From Granulicatella balaenopterae (lineage in GTDB: Bacteria; Bacillota; Bacilli; Lactobacillales; Aerococcaceae), in the NCBI RefSeq assembly GCF_900111135.1, contig NZ_FOGF01000013.1, positions 1-52,800 of the forward strand: a stretch of DNA of 52,800 nucleotides. The letters are read 5' to 3'. The notes beneath the pieces are model-generated. The model saw only the letters and a program-made list of their open reading frames with translations, had not been told where the DNA came from and did not search any database. The translations under genes were made by a program, and so were the position numbers. Below are positions 16,577-25,493 of this stretch, in pieces; position 1 is the stretch's first letter, and each line of letters begins with the position of its first letter.

Positions 16577-19279
16577 ATGAAGAAAAAAATTGTACATATC
16601 ATTTCACATAGTCACTGGGATCGTGAATGGTACTTACCTTATGAACAACACCATATGCGCCTTGTTCAATTAATTGATGATTTATTAGAATTATTTGAGA
16701 CTGATCCTGATTTTGATAGTTTCCACTTAGATGGCCAAACAATTACCATTGAGGATTACTTACAAGTTCGACCAGAAAATGAAGGCAAAATTCGTCAAGC
16801 TATTGCAGATGGCAAGCTAAAAATCGGACCATTTTATATTTTGCAGGATGATTTCTTAATTTCAAGTGAAGCAAATGTCCGTAATATGATTATTGGTGAG
16901 GAAGATTGCCAAAAATGGGGTAAAAAAGTTGCATTAGGTTACTTCCCTGATACATTTGGTAATATGGGTCAAACAGCACAAATTCTTAAAAAAGCCAATC
17001 TTGAAACAGCAGCATTCGGTCGTGGTATTCGCCCTACTGGATTCAATAATATGGTAGCTGAAGATGAAGAGTTTTCTTCACAGTTCTCTGAATTACTTTG
17101 GGAAAGTCCTGATAAGAGTCAAGTTTTAGGTATTTTATTCGCTAATTGGTATAGTAATGGTAATGAAATCCCAAGCGTTCGTGACGAAGCTTTGACTTAT
17201 TGGACAAAAAAACTTGCTGATGTTGAAAAATTCGCTTCAACTAAACATTTATTAATGATGAATGGTGTTGACCACCAACCTGTTCAAAAAGACTTATCAA
17301 AAGCCATTAAACTAGCAAATGAATTATTCCCAAATTATCACTTTATTCATAGTTCATTTGACCGTTATATTGAAGCAGTTCACCAAGAAGTACCTGATAC
17401 ATTAGCGACTATCGAAGGTGAATTAACCAGTCAAGAAACAGATGGCTGGTACACATTAGCTAATACCGCTTCAAGTCGCATTTACTTAAAACAAATGCAT
17501 ACAAAAGTCAGCCGCCAACTAGAAAATATCGCAGAACCTCTTGCAACAATGGCTTCTGAATTAACTGATTACGAGTATCCACACGATCAATTGCGTTATG
17601 CTTGGAAGTTATTACTTCAAAATGCGCCACATGACAGTATTTGTGGCTGTAGCGTTGATGAAGTTCATGCTGAGATGATAACACGTTACCAAAAAGCTTT
17701 AGAAGTCGCTAAATTCATTAGTGAAAAAGCCCAAACTGCTCTAGTCAATGCAATTGATAGCAGTTATTTTGAAGATGGTGCTGTACCATTTACCGTCTTC
17801 AATACTAGTGGTTTAGAACGAAAAAACGTTTTAGAAGCAAAAGTTGAGTTGAAACGTTTTGAATTTAATGGCAATATTCCAAAAACAGTCTATCAAAAAG
17901 CCAAAGACTATATTGCTGGGCTAAAAGACTTGGTTGTCGTTGATAAGGATGGTAAGGTTTATGATGCAATGATTAGTAAACCTAGCATTAAATTTAATTA
18001 CGAATTGCCAGAACGCGCTTTTAGAATCCCTTACTTCGGTGTATATGTAACGGTTGAATTACCAATCAAACAAGCAGCTATGTCATGGGATACTTTCGCC
18101 GTAACTACTCGTGAGGATGCCGAAAAATCAGCTAAACCAGCCTTATTTAACGAAGCTACAACCACTTTAGAAAATGACTTCCTAACAGTTGTTATAGAAG
18201 CTAATGGTTTATTGAACGTCACTGACAAATTAAGCGGCCGCAAATACCATAATCTATTACAATTTGAAGATACTGGTGATATCGGTAATGAATATATCTA
18301 CCGCCAAGCACATAACGACACTGCTCGATTTGCACATGATGGCAAGACAACATTAACCGTCTTAGAAAATAATCACCTACAAGCTAAAATCGAATTACAA
18401 CAAACCTTTGAAGTGCCGGTAAGTGCTGATAGCTTACTAACAACTGAACAAAATATGGTGATAGATATTACAGAGCGTCTTGCAGAACGTTCAACAACCA
18501 CTACACCATGGACACTAACAACTGTCATTACAATGGCTCATAATAGCCCACAATTACACTTTACAACAAGCTTTGACAATCAAATGACTGATCATCGCTT
18601 ACGTGTCTTATTCCCAACTAAGATCGAAACAGACGTCAATTACGCTGATAGTATCTATGAAGTTGTCGAAAGACCAAACAAACCAAATATGAAATTCTGG
18701 AAAAACCCAACAAACCCACAACACCAACGCGCCTTCGTTAGCTTACTAAAAGACGATTATGGCGTAACAATTGGAAATTACGGCTTAAACGAATACGAAA
18801 TCGTTGAACAAGATAAGACAATTGCCGTAACCCTACTTCGCTGTGTGGGAGAATTAGGTGACTGGGGCTACTTTGAAACAAAAGAAGCACAATGTATTGG
18901 TAAGCATACCGTGGAATTTACCTTTGAAAGCTTTACACCAGAGACTAAATTTGCTAGTTATATACGTGCAAAACAACAACAAGTACCACTACAATACCAA
19001 ACTAACCCACGCCATCAAGCAAAACTAGCTTCACAACACGCCTTCTGCACTATTAACTCAGATGGTTGCTACTTAACTGCTTTAAAACGCAACACCAAAA
19101 CAAACCAAATCGTCACACGTGGCTTTAATCTATCAAACACTCTAGCTCATTACTTATCTATCGACATGCCAAATTACGAAGGATTCGTTTGTAATTTACT
19201 AGAAGAAGACTTAAACCGTAAAGCCACTGAAACCTTTAACCCAGGAGAAATCAAGAGTCATATTTGGCGTAAAAAATAA
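16577..19279 (+). CDS. GH38 alpha-mannosidase
   Basis: A 900-residue zinc-dependent retaining alpha-mannosidase of family GH38. Zinc ligands are visible in HSHWDREW (H13, D15), the nucleophile is D125 in GYFPDTFGNMGQ, and a further His is in the NAPHDSICGCSVDEVH block near residue 352. The central helical domain and the C-terminal beta domains have normal length. No signal peptide. By analogy with the streptococcal GH38 of N-glycan loci, it probably cuts alpha-1,3-mannose. GAAAGGAAG precedes the ATG. It ends the GH125-GH38 operon. Confidence 0.93.
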   Translation: MKKKIVHIISHSHWDREWYLPYEQHHMRLVQLIDDLLELFETDPDFDSFHLDGQTITIEDYLQVRPENEGKIRQAIADGKLKIGPFYILQDDFLISSEANVRNMIIGEEDCQKWGKKVALGYFPDTFGNMGQTAQILKKANLETAAFGRGIRPTGFNNMVAEDEEFSSQFSELLWESPDKSQVLGILFANWYSNGNEIPSVRDEALTYWTKKLADVEKFASTKHLLMMNGVDHQPVQKDLSKAIKLANELFPNYHFIHSSFDRYIEAVHQEVPDTLATIEGELTSQETDGWYTLANTASSRIYLKQMHTKVSRQLENIAEPLATMASELTDYEYPHDQLRYAWKLLLQNAPHDSICGCSVDEVHAEMITRYQKALEVAKFISEKAQTALVNAIDSSYFEDGAVPFTVFNTSGLERKNVLEAKVELKRFEFNGNIPKTVYQKAKDYIAGLKDLVVVDKDGKVYDAMISKPSIKFNYELPERAFRIPYFGVYVTVELPIKQAAMSWDTFAVTTREDAEKSAKPALFNEATTTLENDFLTVVIEANGLLNVTDKLSGRKYHNLLQFEDTGDIGNEYIYRQAHNDTARFAHDGKTTLTVLENNHLQAKIELQQTFEVPVSADSLLTTEQNMVIDITERLAERSTTTTPWTLTTVITMAHNSPQLHFTTSFDNQMTDHRLRVLFPTKIETDVNYADSIYEVVERPNKPNMKFWKNPTNPQHQRAFVSLLKDDYGVTIGNYGLNEYEIVEQDKTIAVTLLRCVGELGDWGYFETKEAQCIGKHTVEFTFESFTPETKFASYIRAKQQQVPLQYQTNPRHQAKLASQHAFCTINSDGCYLTALKRNTKTNQIVTRGFNLSNTLAHYLSIDMPNYEGFVCNLLEEDLNRKATETFNPGEIKSHIWRKK

Positions 19280-19333
19280 GGGACCAATAAACAGCCAACT
19301 AGTACTCTTACTGGTACTGGCTAAAAATACATA

Positions 19334-19378
19334 AAAATGGTGGCCTCCCATCAATTTGGAGAAGCCACCATTTTTTTA
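19334..19378. terminator. Bidirectional terminator GH38/APC permease
   Basis: AAAATGGTGGC pairs with GCCACCATTTT around a 19-base loop, flanked by A and T runs. It overlaps the stop codon of the minus-strand permease, so it serves both convergent genes. Confidence 0.88.
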
Positions 19379-20692
19379 TTTAATTTGCTTACTATAGACA
19401 AATAAACCTAACATCGCCCAAACAATTAAAAAGATTATTGATGGACATGATAAAAAAGCAGGTGATATAGGAACTAATAATAACAAAATAAAACTCAAGG
19501 ATACCCCTACCGAAATAATCGACAAAATCTTACCAACTGTATTTTTAGCAAAGCGAATACTTACATAACTCACATAGAGATACGCAATCGCAGCCAATAC
19601 ACTCGCCATATCAACAATATAAATAATCACCTCACGCCCCACTAAAGTTGCTAACAAACTAATTGCCGTTACAAACATAATAGCATAAGGATTTGCATTA
19701 TTTTTATTTTTGTAAGCATAGCGCTTAGACATCATATCACGATCTCCTAAAGCAGCAATTAACTTACTACTAGCAATCATAAAGCCATTAATCCCACCTG
19801 TAATCGCTGCTAATAAAGCCACTAACATAAAGCCAAAGCCAATATAACCTAATTGACTAATAATCGAACTAGCCACCGCCCACTCTAATTCCATAGCTTC
19901 TTTTGGTCCATAGCTAAGACCTGCAATAAAGTTCAAAGTCGCATAGATTAAGACACCTATCATCAGAGAAACAATCGATAATTTAGCCGTCTTACTAGGT
20001 TTAAAATTCAAATCTGTTGCCACCTGGGGAATCACATCAAAGCCCACAAATAGAAACGGTACAATCGCAATTACGGTCGCAATTTCACTAAAGGAAAATT
20101 GATACCCAGTCACATAATATCCCTCTAAAGTCGACAAACCACTCTTATGAACCATTAAAGCTGCCATTGTAAAGACAATCACCACCAATAATGTAATCAA
20201 AGTATTTTGAATTTTAGAACTAATCCGTAACCCCTTAATATTAATCCAAGCAAATAATAAAATCACACTACTCATAATAATAATATCTGATAAATATACC
20301 TGATAGCCTGCAAAACTATATAATAAAAAGAAACTATACTGATCGCCTAATAATAATTTGTATAGTAACACATATGCACTAGCATTCAATGGAATCATAC
20401 TTAAATAACACAAACTCAATGACCAAGCCACAATAAAACCATGAGCTCGCCCTAAATTATCCAATGCATAAGTAAATTCACCACCATCTTTTTCATGAAC
20501 ACTCAGCATTGTATGATAGGAATACTGAATAAACATAATCAACAAGCCACCCACTACTAAACCAATTGTCGTATTCACAACACCTGATTGCTGTAAAAAC
20601 TGCTTACCCGGCAGTGTAAATGAGCCTAATCCAATAATCGAACCTATCACCAAACCTAACACATCAAACTTACCCAATTCATTCTTCTTCAT
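19376..20692 (-). CDS. APC-superfamily permease
   Basis: A 438-residue protein with about 12 membrane helices. The N-terminal FDVLGLVIGSIIGLGSFTLPGKQFL is the glycine-rich helix 1 typical of amino acid-polyamine-organocation permeases, and DGGEFTYALDNLGRAHGFIVAW is the loop after helix 2. Substrate cannot be read from sequence; amino acid uptake or exchange is most likely. GGGAG precedes the ATG. It lies downstream of the sulfur genes but behind their terminator, and I see no clear promoter in the 83-base gap. Confidence 0.82.
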   Translation of the reverse strand: MKKNELGKFDVLGLVIGSIIGLGSFTLPGKQFLQQSGVVNTTIGLVVGGLLIMFIQYSYHTMLSVHEKDGGEFTYALDNLGRAHGFIVAWSLSLCYLSMIPLNASAYVLLYKLLLGDQYSFFLLYSFAGYQVYLSDIIIMSSVILLFAWINIKGLRISSKIQNTLITLLVVIVFTMAALMVHKSGLSTLEGYYVTGYQFSFSEIATVIAIVPFLFVGFDVIPQVATDLNFKPSKTAKLSIVSLMIGVLIYATLNFIAGLSYGPKEAMELEWAVASSIISQLGYIGFGFMLVALLAAITGGINGFMIASSKLIAALGDRDMMSKRYAYKNKNNANPYAIMFVTAISLLATLVGREVIIYIVDMASVLAAIAYLYVSYVSIRFAKNTVGKILSIISVGVSLSFILLLLVPISPAFLSCPSIIFLIVWAMLGLFVYSKQIK

Positions 20693-20733
20693 TCAATTCT
20701 CCCATCTTTAAATATCATCTTCCACATTCCAAA

Positions 20734-20768
20734 TAAAAACACCTAGGAAGATTACTCCCCCTAGGCAT
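20734..20768 (-). terminator. Terminator after CoA-disulfide reductase-rhodanese
   Basis: On the minus strand GCCTAGG pairs with CCTAGGT and is followed by GTTTTTATT. Confidence 0.78.
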
Positions 20769-20775
20769 TCCCATT

Positions 20776-22479
20776 TTATAGTAAATCAAATCTGTAGTTA
20801 GTTACAATTGGCTCGCGACCAGTTGTAATATCTGTAAAGTATTCATAACAAGAAATTGCTAGGAATGAACCTTGAATATTGTAAACTTGTGAGTAGCCAC
20901 GATTTGTTAGTTCTCTTACCATATAATAGCTGCGTTGAGAAGATAAGCAGTGAACATAGACTGGTTTATCTGTTGGAATTTCATCCAAACGTTGACGGAA
21001 TTCACTTAATGGAATATTAATGGCACCTTTAATGTGACCTTCTTCATATTCACGAGCTTCACGTGCATCAATAATCATTGCGCCGCTTTCTACTAATGAG
21101 CGAACCTCACTTAAACGAACTTGTTTGTATTCTCCATTTAAAAGGTTTGTTGCAACTAATGCAGCCATATTCACTGGGTCTTTTGCAGTGCCAAACCATG
21201 GTGAGTAACATAATTCTAATTCTTTTAAGTCTTCGATATTTGCACGATTCATAATCATTGCTGCAATCACATCAACACGTTTATCAACATTACCTTTACC
21301 AACTGATTGACCACCTAAAATTTGACCTGTTGGAACTTGGTAGATTAATTTGAAATGAATTGGATTTGCTTCTGGCATTAATCCAACACGATCTTTTGGA
21401 ATAACATAAGCTACATCATACTCAATTCCAGCTTCTTGACAAGCTTTTTCATTTAAACCTGTACATGCTGCATTGTAATCGAAAATCTTAATAACTGAAG
21501 AACCAATAACACCTGTATTACGGTAAGTTCTACCAAACATATGGTCAGCCGCAGCTCTTGCTTGACGTTGTGCAGGTCCAGCTAATGTTAGACGAGTCTT
21601 TTTATTTGTAATAAAATCAGTTACTTCAATTGCATCTCCCACTGCATAAATACTTGGGTCAGTTGTTTGATAGTGGTGATTTACTAAGATACCACCTGTT
21701 GAACCGATTTCTAAGCCTGCTTCAACTGCTAATGATGTCTCAGGTGTAACACCAACGGCTAATACAACGGCACCAGCTTTGACTTCTTTACCTGAAGCTA
21801 AAGTAATTTCATTATCAGTAATTTCTGTTACAGTATCATTTAAGATTAACTCAACACCTTTATCATGAATTTCTTTATGTAGAATTTGAACAATATCGTG
21901 ATCCATTGGTGTTAAGATTTGGTCTAAGCCTTCTACCAATGTGACATTTTTACCTGCTTCACGTAATGATACCATACATTCTAGTCCGATAAAGCCACCA
22001 CCGATAACCGCAACATCATCAATCTTATTATCATCAATGTAACGTTTTAGCGAGTCAACATCGCCAACATTTTTAACGACAAAGACATTTTTATTATCCA
22101 CACCTTTAATAGATTTTGGACGAATAGCTTTTGCACCTGGAGATAAGACTAATACATCATAGCTTTCATCGTAGGTTTCACCAGTTTTTACATTTTTAAT
22201 CGTAACAGATTTTTCATCACGATTAATTTTTACCACTTCACTTAAAACTTTAACATCTAAATTATATTGTTTTTTTAATTTTTCTGGAGTCATTAATACT
22301 AAATCACATGATGACACAATCAATTCATTCAAATGGAACGGCAAACAACAATTTGAGAATGAAACATTTTCATCACGTTCAAATACCAACACCTCTGCAT
22401 ATGGATCGATACGTTTAATTCTAGCAGCAGTTGACATTCCACCTGCTACACCACCAACTACAACATATTTTTTAGACAT
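20776..22479 (-). CDS. CoA-disulfide reductase with rhodanese domain
   Basis: A 567-residue fusion: an FAD/NAD(P)H pyridine nucleotide-disulfide oxidoreductase (residues 1-450, GGVAGGMSTAARIKR FAD loop; VIGGGFIGLECMVSLREAGKNVTLVE NAD loop) and a C-terminal rhodanese (about 460-550). The redox cysteine C44 is in SFSNCCLPF; the family usually has SFxNCGLPY, so the next residue is an unusual second cysteine. The rhodanese loop is HCLSSQRS with catalytic C511. Such CoADR-Rhd enzymes reduce CoA persulfides or polysulfides. The gene is 28 bases after the YeeE/YedE-type transporter, so the pair probably takes up thiosulfate or a similar sulfur compound and reduces sulfane sulfur in the cytoplasm. 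Confidence 0.9.
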   Translation of the reverse strand: MSKKYVVVGGVAGGMSTAARIKRIDPYAEVLVFERDENVSFSNCCLPFHLNELIVSSCDLVLMTPEKLKKQYNLDVKVLSEVVKINRDEKSVTIKNVKTGETYDESYDVLVLSPGAKAIRPKSIKGVDNKNVFVVKNVGDVDSLKRYIDDNKIDDVAVIGGGFIGLECMVSLREAGKNVTLVEGLDQILTPMDHDIVQILHKEIHDKGVELILNDTVTEITDNEITLASGKEVKAGAVVLAVGVTPETSLAVEAGLEIGSTGGILVNHHYQTTDPSIYAVGDAIEVTDFITNKKTRLTLAGPAQRQARAAADHMFGRTYRNTGVIGSSVIKIFDYNAACTGLNEKACQEAGIEYDVAYVIPKDRVGLMPEANPIHFKLIYQVPTGQILGGQSVGKGNVDKRVDVIAAMIMNRANIEDLKELELCYSPWFGTAKDPVNMAALVATNLLNGEYKQVRLSEVRSLVESGAMIIDAREAREYEEGHIKGAINIPLSEFRQRLDEIPTDKPVYVHCLSSQRSYYMVRELTNRGYSQVYNIQGSFLAISCYEYFTDITTGREPIVTNYRFDLL

Positions 22480-22507
22480 AATTTTTTCCTCCTACCTTTT
22501 TTAATAA

Positions 22508-23827
22508 TTATTTAAAATCACGTTTATCTCGATGTCGAGGTGGAACTAGACAAGACTTGCCACCTGCAAAAATCTTCAATCCAGCCACTGCCCCTAACGA
22601 AATAAAGAACATGAAAATCCAACCTGATAATGAAAAGTTTGGTATTGATGAATATAAAGCACCAATATTACAACCCTTCGCAAAACGAGAACCAAATCCC
22701 ATGAATAGACCACCTAATGAGAATAGGAAAGCATTTTTACTATCGAACTTATAATTAGCTTTAAAGCGACTTGCTAACAAGAATGCAATAAATGAACCAC
22801 ATACAATCCCAATATCCAAGATAACGCCACCATCAGATAAAAGGCCTGCTTCAACTGTTTTGTTAATTGAATTAAATGCTGGATCTGTAAAATGAATACC
22901 AAATAACCCAACAAACCATACTGCAATTTTGGTAAAAGCTGAAGTAACACCCCAAGCTTTTCCTTTAAAGATAATAATAGCACCAGATACTGCACTTAAT
23001 AATATAGCACCAGTATTAAAGCTCCATCGCTCAACAAACATCTTATGATACAAACTTATACCAAATGGATTACCTGACAATGGATCTTCTAATGGCTTTT
23101 CAAAATCTTCATAATCACCTAACGGATCCATATAGGTACCTTCTTCTTTACGCATCTTTTCATAACGTTGAGTAAACCCATACAAAATCATCAAAGCCAC
23201 AATTGTCACAATAATCGCACCAAAATACCCAAAATAATCTGGCAAGTAAGCTCGAACACCGATATTGCCTATTGGATTACGATCAACAACTTCTCGTAAA
23301 TAATGTCCTGGAATGGTAGCTAATACAAAGAATGGAAATGCAAACGCCGCATGACCTTCCCCTTCACCAAAGTCAGCTAAAGTACCCGAAGCGCAACCTC
23401 CAGCAATAATCATCCCAATACCGAAGATGAACGCCCCAACAACCGTCCCAATATTTGTCATATAAACATTTTGTGTACCATGAATAATCTTATCTCCTTC
23501 CTGAGCTAGATAAGCTGGTACACCACCATGGACTGCATCATGCCATTGTACAGCTCCATATAAAATGGCTGCTACCCCAAAAGCCAATAACAAAGCTTTA
23601 GTCAAACTACCTTCACCGCGAACATAAATTCGTTTAATTCCTCCAGCAAAACCAAACCTTGTACGTGTTAAAATATACCCAATTGCCACTCCTGCTGCTA
23701 ATGAAAATGCTAATTTAGCAGAAGTTTGATTTAACTGCATTCCCCAAAAAAATAACGCCAAAATAATAGCAAAGCCAATAATTGGTTGAGTTTTAGAAAA
23801 TTTTTTTGAAAACTCCTCCACCTTCAT
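22508..23827 (-). CDS. YeeE/YedE-family sulfur transporter
   Basis: A 439-residue membrane protein made of two homologous DUF395-type halves. The conserved cysteine motifs are both present: GGCASGTLADFGEGEG in the first half (near residue 145) and KGCNIGALYSSIPN in the second (near residue 387). TsuA/YeeE proteins of this family move thiosulfate through such cysteines. About ten membrane helices and a charged cytoplasmic loop near 220-255. AAGGAGG precedes ATG 23827. It is the first gene of a two-gene unit with the CoA-disulfide reductase-rhodanese. Substrate (thiosulfate, sulfite or a selenium compound) inferred. Confidence 0.87.
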   Translation of the reverse strand: MKVEEFSKKFSKTQPIIGFAIILALFFWGMQLNQTSAKLAFSLAAGVAIGYILTRTRFGFAGGIKRIYVRGEGSLTKALLLAFGVAAILYGAVQWHDAVHGGVPAYLAQEGDKIIHGTQNVYMTNIGTVVGAFIFGIGMIIAGGCASGTLADFGEGEGHAAFAFPFFVLATIPGHYLREVVDRNPIGNIGVRAYLPDYFGYFGAIIVTIVALMILYGFTQRYEKMRKEEGTYMDPLGDYEDFEKPLEDPLSGNPFGISLYHKMFVERWSFNTGAILLSAVSGAIIIFKGKAWGVTSAFTKIAVWFVGLFGIHFTDPAFNSINKTVEAGLLSDGGVILDIGIVCGSFIAFLLASRFKANYKFDSKNAFLFSLGGLFMGFGSRFAKGCNIGALYSSIPNFSLSGWIFMFFISLGAVAGLKIFAGGKSCLVPPRHRDKRDFK

Positions 23828-23968
23828 CCGTATATTCCTCCTTAAATAAATTCAATAAACACTCAAAATTAGGGTTACCTAAAGAATAGTCGAAAAATAA
23901 AATCTTCGCAAAAACCAGCGACCCTCCCTTCACTACTAAAAAACCTTATTATTCTTTACGTATTCACC

Positions 23969-24094
23969 TCATAATTTCGCCATTATGATAACTTTTTTTA
24001 TAAACAAATACAAGAGACCAAAAATCTGTTGGCAAAAGCGATAAAAATTAAATGAGGACAAAATAACGACTAATAAAAGAAGTATTTTAGACAT
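23969..24094 (-). CDS. Possible 41-residue membrane peptide
   Basis: Weak candidate. ATG 24094 has GGGGA 7 bases upstream and opens a 41-residue frame starting MSKILLLLVVILSSFNFYRFC and ending in lysine-rich KKVIIMAKL: one membrane helix and a basic tail. It lies in the long leader upstream of the sulfur transporter gene. It could be a leader peptide, a small membrane protein or chance; I recognise no family. Confidence 0.25.
   Translation of the reverse strand: MSKILLLLVVILSSFNFYRFCQQIFGLLYLFIKKVIIMAKL
23984..24013 (-). promoter_or_regulatory. Candidate promoter of the sulfur operon
   Basis: Minus strand: TTGTAT (plus 24008-24013), 17-base spacer, TATCAT (plus 23984-23989). It would give a leader of about 150 bases before the transporter ATG. 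Confidence 0.45.
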
Positions 24095-24220
24095 AAATAA
24101 ATCCCCAAAGTTAAAAAGTTCGCTCCTCACAAGGAAATCAAACGCAATAAACAGTCCATAAAATCTTTTTTGCTCAGTCTTCACAATGTATACACCAGAC
24201 AAAACGGTAATTATATCCAA

Positions 24221-24248
24221 AATAAATATTTAATATGTCATATTTATT
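24221..24248. repeat. Inverted repeat AATAAATAT-N10-ATATTTATT
   Basis: Perfect 9-base arms (24221-24229 and 24240-24248) in an otherwise empty region, about 400 bases upstream of the sulfur transporter. It resembles an AT-rich operator. The rest of 24095-24390 shows no gene, promoter or RNA I can support. Confidence 0.4.
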
Positions 24249-24390
24249 GATATTCATTTTTAAACCAAGCCCTGCCATTTGTTTTTTTATCACATTCAAC
24301 CTGATAAATGGCATTATTCTCTATTTTTCTATCTAAAAATGATAAAAACAGACCTTTATAAAGATAAAAGTAAAAAAAATAGTAAAAATA

Positions 24391-24424
24391 AAAAAAAGAT
24401 TAAGCAACTTTTACCACTTAATCT
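24391..24424 (-). terminator. Terminator overlapping the CPBP stop codon
   Basis: On the minus strand GATTAAG pairs with CTTAATC and is followed by eight T. The upstream arm is formed by the last codons (I-K) of the CPBP gene, so its end is both coding and structural. Confidence 0.8.
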
Positions 24425-25229
24425 CCTTGTTTGTTTCTTCATTTACTTTTGTATTAGTTGATGATTTAGTTCCCTTTTGATTGGATGATGATTCAATTAC
24501 ATTTTTTGTTGGTGATGTATGCATTAATTTTAGTAATAAGAAGAATGCTGATACAATTCCTAGAATACTAATGATTAATATCCCCAATCCTGCTTTTGAC
24601 TCAATTCGTACAAATGATATAGCCATTAAATCCCAAACCCAATGAAGCATCATAATAGGTACGATATTTTTAATTTGTATGGCAAAACACGCTAGCAATA
24701 TTCCTAAAACAAATGCTTCTAAAAATTGCATAATCATCTCTTTAAACGATACACCACCTAATATATTCACAATATCTGTACACGCATATACTAAAGATGA
24801 TAAAAACACAGCAGATAGAATAGAATATTTTTTCAGAAAAACTTCTAATATAATTCCCCTAAAAATCAACTCTTCTGTCATACTAATAAATAAGGCGAAT
24901 AAAACCATACTAATGAATAATTCATAATTCCCTGCAAAATCTCCCGTACTTAAAAATACAATAAAAGTTGCCACTATACCTAAAGAAAAGATAATAAAAG
25001 TAGGTGTTAATCTAGGAATTTCCAATTTAAGAACGCCATGATTTTTAAAATACATACGATAAGCTAAGATCGCATATACAAACATCAACACCTCAAAACT
25101 TATGATGGCCTTCAGCATTCGATAATCTCCATAAGGATACCCAAAACAAAAATTTAAAACAAACATTACTAATCCCGAAATAGCAATATAAAAAAATGCA
25201 ATTCTTAATGCTAACCTGTCTTCTTTCAC
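24411..25229 (-). CDS. CPBP-family intramembrane metalloprotease
   Basis: About 272 residues with roughly eight membrane helices. The CPBP (Abi/CAAX-like) motifs are visible: EELIFRG near residue 118, and HWVWDLMA near residue 196, which provide the Glu and His of the active site. Start is uncertain: GGGAGG is followed by ATG after 1 base, TTG after 4 and GTG after 7, so GTG 25229 fits spacing best. The C-terminus has a Ser/Thr/Asn-rich tail (about 245-272). Family members process prenylated or bacteriocin-related peptides or give bacteriocin immunity. No bacteriocin gene is seen nearby. Confidence 0.82.
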   Translation of the reverse strand: MKEDRLALRIAFFYIAISGLVMFVLNFCFGYPYGDYRMLKAIISFEVLMFVYAILAYRMYFKNHGVLKLEIPRLTPTFIIFSLGIVATFIVFLSTGDFAGNYELFISMVLFALFISMTEELIFRGIILEVFLKKYSILSAVFLSSLVYACTDIVNILGGVSFKEMIMQFLEAFVLGILLACFAIQIKNIVPIMMLHWVWDLMAISFVRIESKAGLGILIISILGIVSAFFLLLKLMHTSPTKNVIESSSNQKGTKSSTNTKVNEETNKEIKW

Positions 25230-25270
25230 CAACATGCCTCCCAAAATGATGCCATTATTTGTACGTCTCT

Positions 25271-25290
25271 TCTTAATGTGTCTTAATGTT
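25271..25290. promoter_or_regulatory. Exact 10-bp tandem repeat upstream of CPBP gene
   Basis: TCTTAATGT occurs twice with start-to-start spacing of 10 bases (minus strand ACATTAAGA twice). It lies about 40-60 bases before the CPBP start. Direct repeats of one helical turn suit a LytTR-type regulator. The rest of 25245-25443 shows nothing else I can support. Confidence 0.35.
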
Positions 25291-25443
25291 GTATATTTGT
25301 GACACGATTAAGTCCCCTGTATGTATTTTCTCACAACAATTAATAAATAGCAAGCTAAGTATTTTATTTTTTCATAAAAAAATCCAATTTTATACTATTA
25401 CAGTAAGAATCTAACAAATTTATCCCGATAAACCTTTTATTTC

Positions 25444-25478
25444 AAAAAAAGACAACCAACATGACTGCTGATTGTCTC
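25444..25478 (-). terminator. Terminator after transglutaminase-like surface gene
   Basis: On the minus strand AGACAA pairs with TTGTCT, with additional inner pairing, followed by seven T. Confidence 0.8.
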
Positions 25479-25493
25479 TTTAATTGCATAATA

